DNA of 64,000 nucleotides from Erwinia billingiae Eb661. Lineage in GTDB: Bacteria; Pseudomonadota; Gammaproteobacteria; Enterobacterales; Enterobacteriaceae. Shown here piece after piece: positions 1-8,147 of the stretch (its first letter is position 1; the number at the start of each line of letters is the position of its first letter). Made by a program: the position numbers and the translations under genes. The notes beneath the pieces were generated by a model. It was not told the origin of the DNA, did no database searches, and saw nothing but the letters and a program-made list of their open reading frames with translations. The stretch is from assembly GCF_000196615.1 (NCBI RefSeq), contig NC_014306.1:3224001-3288000 (forward strand), in the 5' to 3' direction.

Positions 1-614
1 GCCCCTGTAGCTTTAGTCAGGGCTGTTATTACACATCCCAGAAGAAAATACCTAATGAAATAGGTAAGATTATCATCCTTATCGTAAAAAAGAACAAATG
101 AATAAAAAACCAAAGTGCACCCTAAAATCATCAAAGGATCATTATTATACGAAGCACTCAACATAATAAACATAGGGATACTGAGTAGTGGAAAGAATGC
201 GAAGAATATGGATATCTTCCTCACATTCATCACCAATAATGATTTATAAATATATATAATTGTCAGTGCTGATATAAAGTAATTCACGAGTCGAAATGAT
301 TTATAAGATACATCCACCATGAGCAAAGTTAATTTTGAAATATATCCTGTTAAAAGATAGTACAATGCTGGGTGCTCGAGATAGTTTAACTTGTTTGATT
401 CAAATCCATATCCATTTACATAGTCAGGAAAACCAGATTTAATAACATTAATGACGAAGCCAAGATGTTGTGTCTCGTCAGGAAATAATCCTAACCTGGT
501 TGATATGTTATATCCAATGCATAGAAGGAAAAGCAACATCAAGATGCTATACAACCCCGCGTGCGATGTTAAATTAGAATATATAATTTTCTTACCATCT
601 TCACTAACATTCAT
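1..614 (-). CDS. Membrane glycosyltransferase-like protein (GT-C type), N-terminal part only
   Basis: Only the first 204 codons are in the window and the frame is open at the left edge. My translation shows a short cytosolic stub, a first membrane segment (LYSILMLLFLLCIGY), then a loop with FPDETQHLGF and later YLEHPALYYLLTGY, followed by more hydrophobic stretches. An acidic pair after TM1 and an H-P-x-L-Y-Y motif in the first outer loop are seen in GT-C enzymes such as ArnT and protein mannosyltransferases, which move a sugar from a polyprenyl-phosphate carrier to an acceptor outside the inner membrane. The ATG at 614 lies three bases after the stop of the preceding gene, so the two are co-transcribed. 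It is the last visible gene of a four-gene operon. The acceptor is unknown, and the GT-C call is an inference from motifs and topology. Confidence 0.6.
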   Translation of the reverse strand, partial: MNVSEDGKKIIYSNLTSHAGLYSILMLLFLLCIGYNISTRLGLFPDETQHLGFVINVIKSGFPDYVNGYGFESNKLNYLEHPALYYLLTGYISKLTLLMVDVSYKSFRLVNYFISALTIIYIYKSLLVMNVRKISIFFAFFPLLSIPMFIMLSASYNNDPLMILGCTLVFYSFVLFYDKDDNLTYFIRYFLLGCVITALTKATG

Positions 615-617
615 TAT

Positions 618-1511
618 TTAATGCTCTTGAGTTAATTTAAATGATTTATTTAGGTACGCTGATACAAAAAATAATATATCGCCTATAACGGTGACTATTC
701 TTCCTAACAAAACGGCCAATAGCAGCTCTGCATTGGGTATGTACTCACTTAAAAAATAGACTACGACTAATTCTCTAATGCCAATGCCAGCAGGTGCGCC
801 TGGCATCACTAACCCCGCTAACCAGGCAATCGTATAGACACCTAAAGTAGTGCATATCACTGAAATATCTAAAACCCGCCCATGGGCTAAAAGGGTGAGG
901 ATAGTGGTAAAAATGAAAGCTGATGAGAGCAAAAATAAGAATTGATAGATAATCGCTTTACTTAAGGATAGACTAAAATAAAATCTGGCAATTAGAATAA
1001 CCCCAATATAGCTACAGAACAAAAGTGTCAAAGCCATAATCAGGGACAGGTTGGGAAAAAGTACAGAGAGAACAATCCATCCCATCAATGCTCCTCCACA
1101 CGATATCATAATCAACTCGAGAAGGTTTGACTTCAGTACTAATTTCCCCGGTAAACCTGCAGCCATAGCTAAAGCTTGTCTTCCCGCTATATGGAAAATA
1201 TTACCTGGTACATACTTTGCTAATTGTGAAATACCATAAGCTTGGAAAGCCCAACGTGATGAAACTCTCATGTTGTAATGTTCAAGTATATTTTTCCATG
1301 CAACCACTAAAAATATGTTAGCGCCCGCATAGCAAACACTTAACACACCAATCGCCATCCATGAAATAATACTAACATGGTTGATGCTATCTGCTTGCCA
1401 ATATTGTTTTAACTTTAGAGAAACAAAAACAACTCCAGCTATCGCAAGCAGGGTCCCAATATAGTTAATGCAGGTTTTTAAAACCTTTATTATCCTGTTT
1501 TTCGACGACAT
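618..1511 (-). CDS. Flippase-like integral membrane protein (lysylphosphatidylglycerol synthase TM-region family)
   Basis: A 297-residue, highly hydrophobic protein with about eight predicted membrane segments. Two stretches are characteristic of the LPG-synthase transmembrane / UPF0104 family: GISQLAKYVPGNIFHIAGRQ near residue 90 and MPGAPAGIGIRELVVVYFLS near residue 240. Family members beside glycosyltransferases are usually taken to help flip or use lipid-linked sugars; biochemical proof is thin. I chose the ATG at 1511 over the upstream TTG at 1526. It overlaps the end of the methyltransferase gene by 22 bases, which suggests translational coupling. It sits between a polyprenyl-phosphate sugar synthase-like gene upstream and a GT-C-like gene downstream, so a role equivalent to GtrA is plausible. 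Specific substrate not determinable. Confidence 0.7.
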   Translation of the reverse strand: MSSKNRIIKVLKTCINYIGTLLAIAGVVFVSLKLKQYWQADSINHVSIISWMAIGVLSVCYAGANIFLVVAWKNILEHYNMRVSSRWAFQAYGISQLAKYVPGNIFHIAGRQALAMAAGLPGKLVLKSNLLELIMISCGGALMGWIVLSVLFPNLSLIMALTLLFCSYIGVILIARFYFSLSLSKAIIYQFLFLLSSAFIFTTILTLLAHGRVLDISVICTTLGVYTIAWLAGLVMPGAPAGIGIRELVVVYFLSEYIPNAELLLAVLLGRIVTVIGDILFFVSAYLNKSFKLTQEH

Positions 1512-2134
1512 AATACCATTGTCCAAGGTAATGGGCTTTTGACTTCTACAACATCAAAGTAAGTTGATACCATTTTAATAAATCCTGGTTTCGACCAATG
1601 TTGCAAATGACCTGGAGTATTACCCATATCTAAACAATATTTCCCTCTGGCAAAGTTTAATATGCGCCATAGCGGTTCCCTGGGTACGCTGAGAAGGATA
1701 TAATTTTGAGTGACTCTCTGCAGAGCGCGCAGGCCTTCTTCAGGATCCTCTAAATGTTCAAGTACTTCACAACAAACAATAAGGTCAGCTGCATCTTCCT
1801 CTGCGTCAAGGTCATAGATACTCCTGGTGCTGAACTGTTCGATTGAAACGCCAACCTGTTTAGCATTGTCTCGCGCAATTTCAATCACTTGATGAGAGAA
1901 ATCACACCCACGAGCTTCAATGCCGCTCTGATTCCATTTAGTCACCCAATACCCTTCACCACATCCTATTTCATGTATAGTGCAAGGGTTAGCTTTGGAA
2001 GACAAAGTCATCAGTGACTCCTCAAAGCCTTTCATCATCCATCTCACGATAGGATTACGTGCGCCATATTTATCATAGGTGTTACCCACAACAATGCCGT
2101 CTTCAGTCTTGCCACCTGCAATTTTCATACTCAT
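1490..2134 (-). CDS. Class I SAM-dependent methyltransferase
   Basis: A 214-residue soluble protein with a Rossmann-type methyltransferase core. Motif I is IHEIGCGEGYW near residue 53, followed by an acidic residue in GCDFSH at the end of strand 2, and motif IV-like LIVCCEVLEHLEDPEEG near residue 118, the pattern of the UbiE/Methyltransf_11 group. The acceptor cannot be read from sequence. Its place between a GT2 sugar-phosphate synthase and a flippase-like gene suggests it methylates a lipid-linked sugar or sugar precursor. Start ATG 2134 has a GAG-type ribosome site about eight bases upstream; an in-frame ATG two codons later is the alternative. Codon use is AT-rich, like the rest of 1-3153 and unlike puu or his. 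Confidence 0.8.
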   Translation of the reverse strand: MSMKIAGGKTEDGIVVGNTYDKYGARNPIVRWMMKGFEESLMTLSSKANPCTIHEIGCGEGYWVTKWNQSGIEARGCDFSHQVIEIARDNAKQVGVSIEQFSTRSIYDLDAEEDAADLIVCCEVLEHLEDPEEGLRALQRVTQNYILLSVPREPLWRILNFARGKYCLDMGNTPGHLQHWSKPGFIKMVSTYFDVVEVKSPLPWTMVLCRRKTG

Positions 2135-2208
2135 TTAATCATCTCAAATGTTCATCAATTGTGTTATAGCTATCTTCAACTTTTTTAATTACAGAGCTCT
2201 GAATAAGC

Positions 2209-3153
2209 TTATTTATTTTTTCCATTTTCTTGTGCAGATTTGAACCTTAGATCTTCCAACAACTTTCTGTTTGCTGAAAGCAAATCTGCAATGAAGGCTA
2301 TTAATATTGTTTGAAAGCCCATACCCAAGAGCACAGATGCCAAAATCAGGGATTGAATATGCCCAGTCCCTTCACCATTAATATAATTAAAAACAAATCT
2401 CAGGCCTATTAAAAAACCCGCAGAAAATAGCACTAGCCCAATCGTGCCGAAAAAACGGAATGGGCGATAAATGACAAAAATCCTGATTATAGTTATTATA
2501 CTTCGATTGATGTATGAAAAAATACTTTTCACTAACTTAGAGGGCCTAAGATCTTCATTAACTCGAATTGGGACAGAAGTGATCGCGATATTTTTTTGTC
2601 CAGCCTGAATAATCGTTTCTAATGTGTAAGTATAGTCACTGAAAACAATTAGCTTCTGAGCTGTTTCCCTGCTCATAGCCCGAAAGCCACTTGGTGCATC
2701 TGGAATATCGGTTTTACTGGCTAAGCGCACAACCCAACTACCCAGCCTTTGTAAAACTTTCTTAACCGGTGAGAAATGCTCAATAGTTTGTACTGGACGT
2801 GCACCGATAACGAATTCAGCTCTACCATTCAGAATTGGCTGTGTGAGCGAAGGGATATCGTCAGCTTCGTATTGGTTATCTGCATCCGTATTGACAATGA
2901 CATCAGCGCCTGCGTCAAGACAGGCATTAACTCCGGTCATGAACGCTCTGGCAAGCCCCTTATTGACGGGATGCTTAACAATATGGTCAACACCACAAGC
3001 TTGAGCCACTGCTACAGTGTTGTCGCTACTGCCATCGTCGATAATTAACCATTCAACTTTTTCAAATCCTTCTACGCTACGCGGTAGAGCCTGTAGGGCA
3101 ATAGCGAGTGTTTGACCTTCATTAAAGCAGGGTATTTGTATGATTAGTTTCAC
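2209..3153 (-). CDS. GT2 polyprenyl-phosphate sugar synthase-like glycosyltransferase (DPM1/GtrB type)
   Basis: A 314-residue protein with an N-terminal GT-A domain: IIQIPCFNEGQTL at residue 4, EWLIIDDGSSDNT near 40, and the metal-binding acidic motif NTDADNQYEADD near 90. Two hydrophobic segments at the C-terminus (about 228-250 and 264-290) anchor it. This is the layout of enzymes that load a sugar from a nucleotide donor onto dolichyl- or undecaprenyl-phosphate. I chose GTG 3153 because GAGAG lies eight bases upstream and the product then begins MKLIIQIPCFNE, as in relatives; a TTG at 3166-3168 would add five residues. It is first in a four-gene operon whose other members need such a lipid-linked sugar. 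Sugar identity unknown. Confidence 0.75.
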   Translation of the reverse strand: MKLIIQIPCFNEGQTLAIALQALPRSVEGFEKVEWLIIDDGSSDNTVAVAQACGVDHIVKHPVNKGLARAFMTGVNACLDAGADVIVNTDADNQYEADDIPSLTQPILNGRAEFVIGARPVQTIEHFSPVKKVLQRLGSWVVRLASKTDIPDAPSGFRAMSRETAQKLIVFSDYTYTLETIIQAGQKNIAITSVPIRVNEDLRPSKLVKSIFSYINRSIITIIRIFVIYRPFRFFGTIGLVLFSAGFLIGLRFVFNYINGEGTGHIQSLILASVLLGMGFQTILIAFIADLLSANRKLLEDLRFKSAQENGKNK

Positions 3154-3259
3154 TACAAAAGCTCTCAATGTTATCTAGTTTCTACTCAGAAACAGATGCT
3201 GTGCCAACCTGCATTTTAAAGGACTTTTTACAGGACATTAACAGCAATACTAACAAATT

Positions 3260-3288
3260 ATGCTAATAGTAAAAGAGAAGTATTTCAA
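3260..3288 (-). promoter_or_regulatory. Candidate sigma-70 promoter of the left-edge glycosylation operon
   Basis: On the minus strand TTGAAA (3283-3288) is followed after 17 bases by TAGCAT (3260-3265), about 105 bases upstream of the GTG start at 3153 and downstream of the puuP terminator. Both hexamers are imperfect, so this is only a candidate. Confidence 0.35.
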
Positions 3289-3311
3289 AAGACTCAAATG
3301 TTATTAATCTA

Positions 3312-3340
3312 TTAAAGAAAAGGGCGCCGAAGCGCCCTTT
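3312..3340 (-). terminator. Rho-independent terminator of puuP
   Basis: A perfect 9-bp stem, aaagggcgc (3319-3327) with gcgcccttt (3332-3340). On the minus strand the loop is a stable TTCG tetraloop and the stem is followed by TTTTCTTTAA. It lies 23 bases after the puuP stop and separates puuP from the AT-rich operon to the left. Confidence 0.9.
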
Positions 3341-3362
3341 CCTTTTGCAACATCGCCAGAAA

Positions 3363-4718
3363 TTACATCGGCTCTTCAGTGCACTGCGGCACCGGGTTGC
3401 GGAAGCTGCGGGTGACGAAGGCCAGATAAATCAGACCAATCGTGCCCCACACCAGACCCAGAATCATCGAGCTCTCTTCCAGGTTGATCCACAACGCACC
3501 TACCGTTAACGCACCGCACAGCGGCAACAGCAGGAAGTTGACGTTATCTTTCAGCGTCTTGTTACGGCCTTCGCGGATCCAGAACTGCGAAATCACCGAC
3601 AGGTTAACAAAGGTAAACGCCACCAGCGCACCAAAGTTAATCAACGCCGTCGCGGTCACCAAATCAAAGGTGATAGACGACAGGGCGATTGCGCCAACCA
3701 GCAGCACGTTCAACGCCGGGGTACGCCATTTCGGATGGATATAACCGAAGAAGCGCTCCGGGAAGACGCCGTCACGGCCCATCACATACATCAGGCGGGA
3801 TACGCCAGCATGTGCCGCCATACCGGACGCCAGAACGGTGACACAGGAGAAGATCAGAATGCCGAACTGGAAGGCCTTGCCTGCCACGTAAAGCATGATC
3901 TCTGGCTGTGACGCATCAGGATCCTTGAAGCGTGAAATGTCCGGGAAGTAAAGTTGCAGGAAGTACGACACCACCACAAAAATCACCCCACCGATCAGTG
4001 CCGTCAGGAAGATGGCTTTAGGGATGACGCGCTCTGCATCTTTGGTCTCTTCAGACAGCGAACTGATGCCGTCGAAGCCCAGGAACGAGAAGCACAATAT
4101 GGTCGCACCGGTGATCATCGGTACCACGTGCGCATTCTCAGACCAGAATGGTTTGCTGCTGACCAGCGTGCCGGCACCTTCGCCGTGCGCTACGCCATAC
4201 ACCACCATTGCCATAATGGCGACCATCACCACCACCTGCAGCACCACGATCACGCTGTTGAAGTTGGCGACGGTTTTGATGCCTTTCAGGTTGGAAAGGG
4301 TCATAAAGCCGACCAGCATCACCACGAAGATCCATGACGGGATACCCGGCACCAGGGCTTCGAAGTAAATTTTAGCCAGCAGAATGTTGATCATCGGCAT
4401 GAACAGGTAGTCCAGCAGCGATGACCAGCCCACCATAAAACCGACGTGTGGGCTGATAGCTTTCTGAGCGTAGGTATAGGCCGAACCCGCGGATGGGAAG
4501 CGACGGACCAACTTGCCATAGCTCAGCGCTGTAAACAGAATGGCGATTAACGCGAACGCGTAAGCCGTGGCCACGTGACCATCGGTCAGGCCAGAGACAA
4601 TGCCGAAGGTATCAAACAGGGTCATTGGCTGCATATAGGCCAACCCCATCATTACCACAGGCAATAATGTCAGCGTTTTTTTCAGTTGTGGACGGGACGT
4701 TTGAGGATTAAGCGACAT
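3363..4718 (-). CDS. puuP: Putrescine importer PuuP (APC family)
   Basis: A 451-residue amino-acid/polyamine/organocation permease with about twelve membrane segments. It imports putrescine by proton symport at the inner membrane, the first step of the gamma-glutamylated putrescine pathway. TM1 carries [19 protein letters not shown], the helix-breaking motif of this family, and [20 protein letters not shown] follows near residue 80, as in E. coli PuuP. It is about ten residues shorter than E. coli PuuP. GGGAGG lies eight bases upstream of the ATG. It lies downstream of puuA on the same strand, but a terminator between them implies its own promoter or partial read-through. Its leader carries a possible small open frame overlapping the start. 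Confidence 0.92.
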   Translation of the reverse strand: MSLNPQTSRPQLKKTLTLLPVVMMGLAYMQPMTLFDTFGIVSGLTDGHVATAYAFALIAILFTALSYGKLVRRFPSAGSAYTYAQKAISPHVGFMVGWSSLLDYLFMPMINILLAKIYFEALVPGIPSWIFVVMLVGFMTLSNLKGIKTVANFNSVIVVLQVVVMVAIMAMVVYGVAHGEGAGTLVSSKPFWSENAHVVPMITGATILCFSFLGFDGISSLSEETKDAERVIPKAIFLTALIGGVIFVVVSYFLQLYFPDISRFKDPDASQPEIMLYVAGKAFQFGILIFSCVTVLASGMAAHAGVSRLMYVMGRDGVFPERFFGYIHPKWRTPALNVLLVGAIALSSITFDLVTATALINFGALVAFTFVNLSVISQFWIREGRNKTLKDNVNFLLLPLCGALTVGALWINLEESSMILGLVWGTIGLIYLAFVTRSFRNPVPQCTEEPM

Positions 4719-5005
4719 GATTCAGCCTCCCCATAGCATCAACCGTTCTGGGTTGAACCACAGGGAAACTTCGCGCATTGCGAGAGCTGTTCTTACATTG
4801 GGAAACGGACTGGCAGGAGTGGGTGAAAGTGGTGCCTGCCGCGGCGCCGTAGTCATCACGCTGGCGAATACCGGCGTGAACTGGAGTAATAAAGTGTAGC
4901 CCCATCAATCTTATCCTCAACATAGCACGTCCGTGCGTGCTAAAAGCGACTATCTATCCGGTTCTGGACCGGCCTCTTAAATGCGAATGTGTTTTCTGCA
5001 AAAAA
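4719..5005 (-). promoter_or_regulatory. Leader region of puuP with a possible 65-codon upstream frame
   Basis: About 290 bases separate the puuA terminator from puuP. On the minus strand a frame opens with ATG at 4905, preceded by GAGG nine bases upstream, runs 65 codons and stops at 4708-4710, eleven bases inside puuP. A short inverted repeat AGCACG/CGTGCT (4925-4942) lies just before it. The predicted peptide resembles nothing I know and has no signal sequence. It could be chance, or a leader coupled to puuP translation. I found no clear promoter here. Confidence 0.3.
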
Positions 5006-5031
5006 ATAACCGGCGCATAAGCGTCGGTTAT
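5000..5031 (-). terminator. Rho-independent terminator of puuA
   Basis: An 11-base stem with one mismatch, ataaccggcgc (5006-5016) against gcgtcggttat (5021-5031), loop ataa. On the minus strand it is followed by a run of six T residues. It lies about 120 bases after the puuA stop. Confidence 0.85.
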
Positions 5032-5151
5032 AGATTCATTTTGCAGGGCGCATATTCTGCACCAGACGGAGGCAGGATGACAAGAGGTTAAGGCCTTCAG
5101 TGACAATTTCTTTGCTTGTGGGTGGTTTGCGTCATCTTAGTGGCTCTCCCG

Positions 5152-6567
5152 TCAGGCGTTTTTCAGCATCCAGTCAATTTCCGTTGACGTAATCAGGCGC
5201 TCGAAGTGCATTAGTTCATGGTGTTTGCAGCTGTGCCAGACAAACCCAAAGCGCTCACCCAGCAACTTTTGCAGCGGAGTGCTTTGTTCAAACTCATACA
5301 ACGCGTCGCTCTGGCGGATTGGCAACGGATTGCCGTCGGCTTCGTGACCATTTCCGGTGATCGCCGGCGGTAATGGCAGCTGATTATCAATACCGTGCAG
5401 CATACCGGCCAGAATCGCCGCCATTACCAGATAGGGATTGGCGTCCGCCCCGGCAACACGGTATTCAATACGGTGGCTATCGATATCTCCGCAGGGAATA
5501 CGCAGCGCAACGGTGCGATTGTTATGGCCCCAGGAAGCCTGCAACGGCACAAAGGCATCGGGCAGAAAACGGCGATAGGCATTGACGTTCGGCGCTAACA
5601 GCGCCATTGAGGCGGGCATCAGGTCGATCATTCCGGCCAGCGCACGCTTCAATAGCGGCGAGTTGCTGCCGTCATCGCAGGCGAAGGCATTATGATCGGC
5701 GGCATCCAGCACGCTGATATGCACATGCATCCCGCTGCCGGCGTATTCCTCATAAGGCTTGGCCATAAAGGTGGCGGTCATACCGTGGTTTTCAGCCACC
5801 TGGCGCACCAGGCGTTTCAGCTGAACCGCATGATCGCAGGCACTGAGCACATTGCGCGTATGATGAAGATTGATCTCGAACTGGCCTGGAGAGGCTTCGG
5901 CCAGCGCGCCATCGGCGGGGATCCCCTGCTGTTTTGCAATCGTATCGATTTCGCTTAACACCTCGGAGAAGTGATCGAGGTTATCAACTGAGTACACCTG
6001 GCTTTGCATATTCCGCTCGTCGCTGCCCGGCGCGCACGGTGGCTGAATAAAGCCTTCCGCATCACGCTTTTTGTCGACCAGATAGAACTCCAGCTCTACC
6101 GCTACCACAGGAAACAGACCTCGATTACGCAACTGTTGCCAGAGGTGATTGAGAACGTTCCGGGGTTCAACGTCAAAGGGAGTACCATCTTGATTGCGCA
6201 TGGTCAGAAGCACCTGCGCCAGATGTTGAGGATCGGCAGCTGAGGGGATTAACGTGCCTTCTACGGGAATACAAATGTTGTCCGGTTCACCGAGTGCCTG
6301 ACCCAGACCGGCTTCTTCTACGGTGTTGCCGAGGATGTCCATCGCGAAAACGGAAGCGGGGAAGTAACAGCCTTTCTCGAGTTTGGTCAGATTAGCGAAG
6401 GGGATCCGCTTACCGCGAAAGACACCGTTGAGATCGTTGAGAAGAATATCGACGTACTGCGTTTCAGGGTGGCGTTCCAGATAAGCATGCACTTCATTCT
6501 GGAACGCGCTGGTTCGTTTCTGTTCACTGTGTCTCGTGAAGTCTTCTACTTCGACAATATTTGTCAT
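5152..6567 (-). CDS. puuA: Gamma-glutamylputrescine synthetase PuuA
   Basis: A 471-residue enzyme of the glutamine synthetase fold (E. coli PuuA has 472). It joins glutamate to putrescine with ATP, giving gamma-glutamyl-putrescine, so free polyamine is trapped as it is degraded. Features seen: N-terminal DILLNDLNGVFRGKRIP near residue 41, the metal/ATP-site stretch VAVELEFYLVD near 155, the KPYEEYAGSGMHVHIS segment near 270 corresponding to the glutamine-synthetase ATP-binding motif, and NVNAYRRFLPDAFVPLQASW near 330. It is divergent from puuD; the shared 230-base region holds three PuuR-like sites, so repression by PuuR is expected. ATG at 6567 is followed by the usual MTNIVEVEDF start. Confidence 0.95.
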   Translation of the reverse strand: MTNIVEVEDFTRHSEQKRTSAFQNEVHAYLERHPETQYVDILLNDLNGVFRGKRIPFANLTKLEKGCYFPASVFAMDILGNTVEEAGLGQALGEPDNICIPVEGTLIPSAADPQHLAQVLLTMRNQDGTPFDVEPRNVLNHLWQQLRNRGLFPVVAVELEFYLVDKKRDAEGFIQPPCAPGSDERNMQSQVYSVDNLDHFSEVLSEIDTIAKQQGIPADGALAEASPGQFEINLHHTRNVLSACDHAVQLKRLVRQVAENHGMTATFMAKPYEEYAGSGMHVHISVLDAADHNAFACDDGSNSPLLKRALAGMIDLMPASMALLAPNVNAYRRFLPDAFVPLQASWGHNNRTVALRIPCGDIDSHRIEYRVAGADANPYLVMAAILAGMLHGIDNQLPLPPAITGNGHEADGNPLPIRQSDALYEFEQSTPLQKLLGERFGFVWHSCKHHELMHFERLITSTEIDWMLKNA

Positions 6568-6692
6568 AGTCCTGCCCGCCTTTGTCTGGTTAGTGTTGAG
6601 CGTTGCTCAAAATAACAGCCACATTTCTAACATAGCGCCAACACAAAAAGTGTGCAAATGTTACATTCAAGTTTATTTTGCCGCCAAATCAG

Positions 6693-6780
6693 TTTGAATA
6701 TTGTGCAGTCGGTTGCTAGATTGAAAATATATTGTACAAATTTGCGGCTAACGCGCCTTTTCCGGTAGATATATTGAACA
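6693..6780. promoter_or_regulatory. puuA-puuD divergent control region with three PuuR-like boxes
   Basis: Three similar 15-base sites lie between the divergent genes: 6693-6707 (tttgaatattgtgca), 6724-6738 (aaaatatattgtaca) and 6766-6780 (tagatatattgaaca). The PuuR site described in E. coli, as I recall it, is AAAATATAATGAACA; the second site matches 13 of 15 bases and the third 12 of 15, the first is weaker. Their starts are 31 and 42 bases apart, close to three and four helical turns, so bound proteins would face the same side. Regulation by PuuR is inferred. Confidence 0.6.
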
Positions 6781-6797
6781 GCTTCGCGAGGGGAAAG

Positions 6798-7562
6798 ATG
6801 GGCATTATATTTAACAAGCCATTGATTGGCGTAGTGATGTGCCAGATTGACAAGGGCGGTCATCCCACCCAGATGGTGCATAACAAATATCTCGAAGCCG
6901 TACTGCAGGCGGGCGGAGTTCCGCTGGCTTTACCGCAGGGATTGATGTCTTCTCCCGATCTATTAGAAATTGCTATGGCTCCGCTGTCTGGCCTGCTGCT
7001 GACCGGCAGCCCAAGCAATATCGAACCTCACCACTATGGCGAATCCGGCACCGAAGATTATGCCGATCCGGGTCGCGACCAGCTGGCCTTTGCCTTAATT
7101 AACGCGGCAACGACTCAACGCCTGCCGGTTCTGGCTATCTGTCGTGGATTGCAGGAACTGGTGGTGGCGACCGGTGGCAGCCTGCACCGCCAGCTGCATA
7201 CGGTTCCAGGCTTCCAGGAACATCGGGAAGATGAAGCCTTAACGCTGGACGAACAATATGCGCCGGCACATGAAGTTTACGTTGAGCCGGACGGCCTGCT
7301 TTCCCCACTGGTGGAAGGCTGCGAGAAGTTCTGGGTCAATTCGCTACATCAACAGGGGATCAGCACCTTGGGTGCCCCACTGCGCATCGAGGCGCGTGCC
7401 GCCGATGGCCTGATTGAGGCCGTCAGCCTGCGTGACCATCCTTTTGCTCTTGCGGTGCAATGGCATCCGGAATGGCAAAGCGAGACGTCGACGTTATCCC
7501 GCCTGTTGTTCGATGGATTTATTCACGCCTGCCAACGGCATCAGGAGGAAAAAAGGTTATGA
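6798..7562 (+). CDS. puuD: Gamma-glutamyl-gamma-aminobutyrate hydrolase PuuD
   Basis: A 254-residue class I glutamine-amidotransferase-like hydrolase, the same length as E. coli PuuD. It releases glutamate from gamma-glutamyl-GABA, the last gamma-glutamyl step of putrescine breakdown. The nucleophile is Cys115 in LAICRGLQELVVATGG; the His of the triad is in VQWHPEW near residue 225. Substrate-site segments LLTGSPSNIEPHHYG and DPGRDQLAFALINAA match the family. I chose ATG 6798, where GAGGGGAAAG gives a good ribosome site; an earlier ATG at 6732 would run through the operator region and add 22 residues not present in relatives. Its stop overlaps the puuR start (ATGA). Confidence 0.95.
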   Translation: MGIIFNKPLIGVVMCQIDKGGHPTQMVHNKYLEAVLQAGGVPLALPQGLMSSPDLLEIAMAPLSGLLLTGSPSNIEPHHYGESGTEDYADPGRDQLAFALINAATTQRLPVLAICRGLQELVVATGGSLHRQLHTVPGFQEHREDEALTLDEQYAPAHEVYVEPDGLLSPLVEGCEKFWVNSLHQQGISTLGAPLRIEARAADGLIEAVSLRDHPFALAVQWHPEWQSETSTLSRLLFDGFIHACQRHQEEKRL

Positions 7563-8116
7563 GCGAAGCCACTGTGGCACCGGGACGACGTCTATCGGAA
7601 ATCCGCCAACAGATGGGAATGTCACAACGGCGCGTCGCCGAACTCTCCGGCCTGACGCATAGCGCCATCAGTACGATCGAACAGGACAAAGTCAGCCCTG
7701 CGGTCAGCACGCTGCAGAAGTTATTAAAGGTATACGGTCTGTCCCTTTCCGAATTTTTCTCCGAACCGGTAAAGGATGAGGCACCGAAAGTGGTGATTGA
7801 TGCCCATGAGCTGATCGATATTGGCAGTCAGGGCGTGTCATTAAAGTTAATCCACAATGGCAACCCGGAACGCACGCTGGGCATGCTGTTGGAAACGTAC
7901 GAGCCCGGTGCCACCACCGGCGAGAAAATCCGTCATCAGGGAGAAGAGACCGGCACGCTGCTGGAAGGGCAAATTGTCCTGACCATCAGTGGCCAGAGCT
8001 ATTCGCTGCACGCCGGGCAGAGCTACGTCATTAATACCGGCCTGCCCCACAGTTTTACCAATTCATTCGCACAGCCTTGTCGGATTGTCAGTGCGCATAC
8101 CCCAGCGACGTTCTGA
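7559..8116 (+). CDS. puuR: Transcriptional repressor PuuR
   Basis: A 185-residue regulator, the same length as in E. coli. Residues 10-70 form an HTH_3 DNA-binding domain (MSQRRVAELSGLTHSAIS helix-turn-helix, then EQDKVSPAVSTLQKLL); residues about 110-185 form a cupin with HQGEETGTLLEG and the C-terminal NTGLPHSF. It represses puu genes and is released by putrescine in E. coli. The ATG overlaps the puuD stop by four bases, and AGGAGG precedes it, so the frame upstream of 7559 is the overlapping shadow of puuD. Sites it may bind lie at 6693-6780. The product ends AHTPATF, like E. coli AHTPTTF. Confidence 0.95.
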   Translation: MSEATVAPGRRLSEIRQQMGMSQRRVAELSGLTHSAISTIEQDKVSPAVSTLQKLLKVYGLSLSEFFSEPVKDEAPKVVIDAHELIDIGSQGVSLKLIHNGNPERTLGMLLETYEPGATTGEKIRHQGEETGTLLEGQIVLTISGQSYSLHAGQSYVINTGLPHSFTNSFAQPCRIVSAHTPATF

Positions 8117-8147
8117 GCCGGGAACTTAATCAGAAAAGGAGGGAGTT

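Noticed and set aside
6627..6881. 84-codon minus-strand frame across the puuA-puuD control region
   Set aside because: It covers operator sites and the start of puuD; no ribosome site and no conserved sequence seen.
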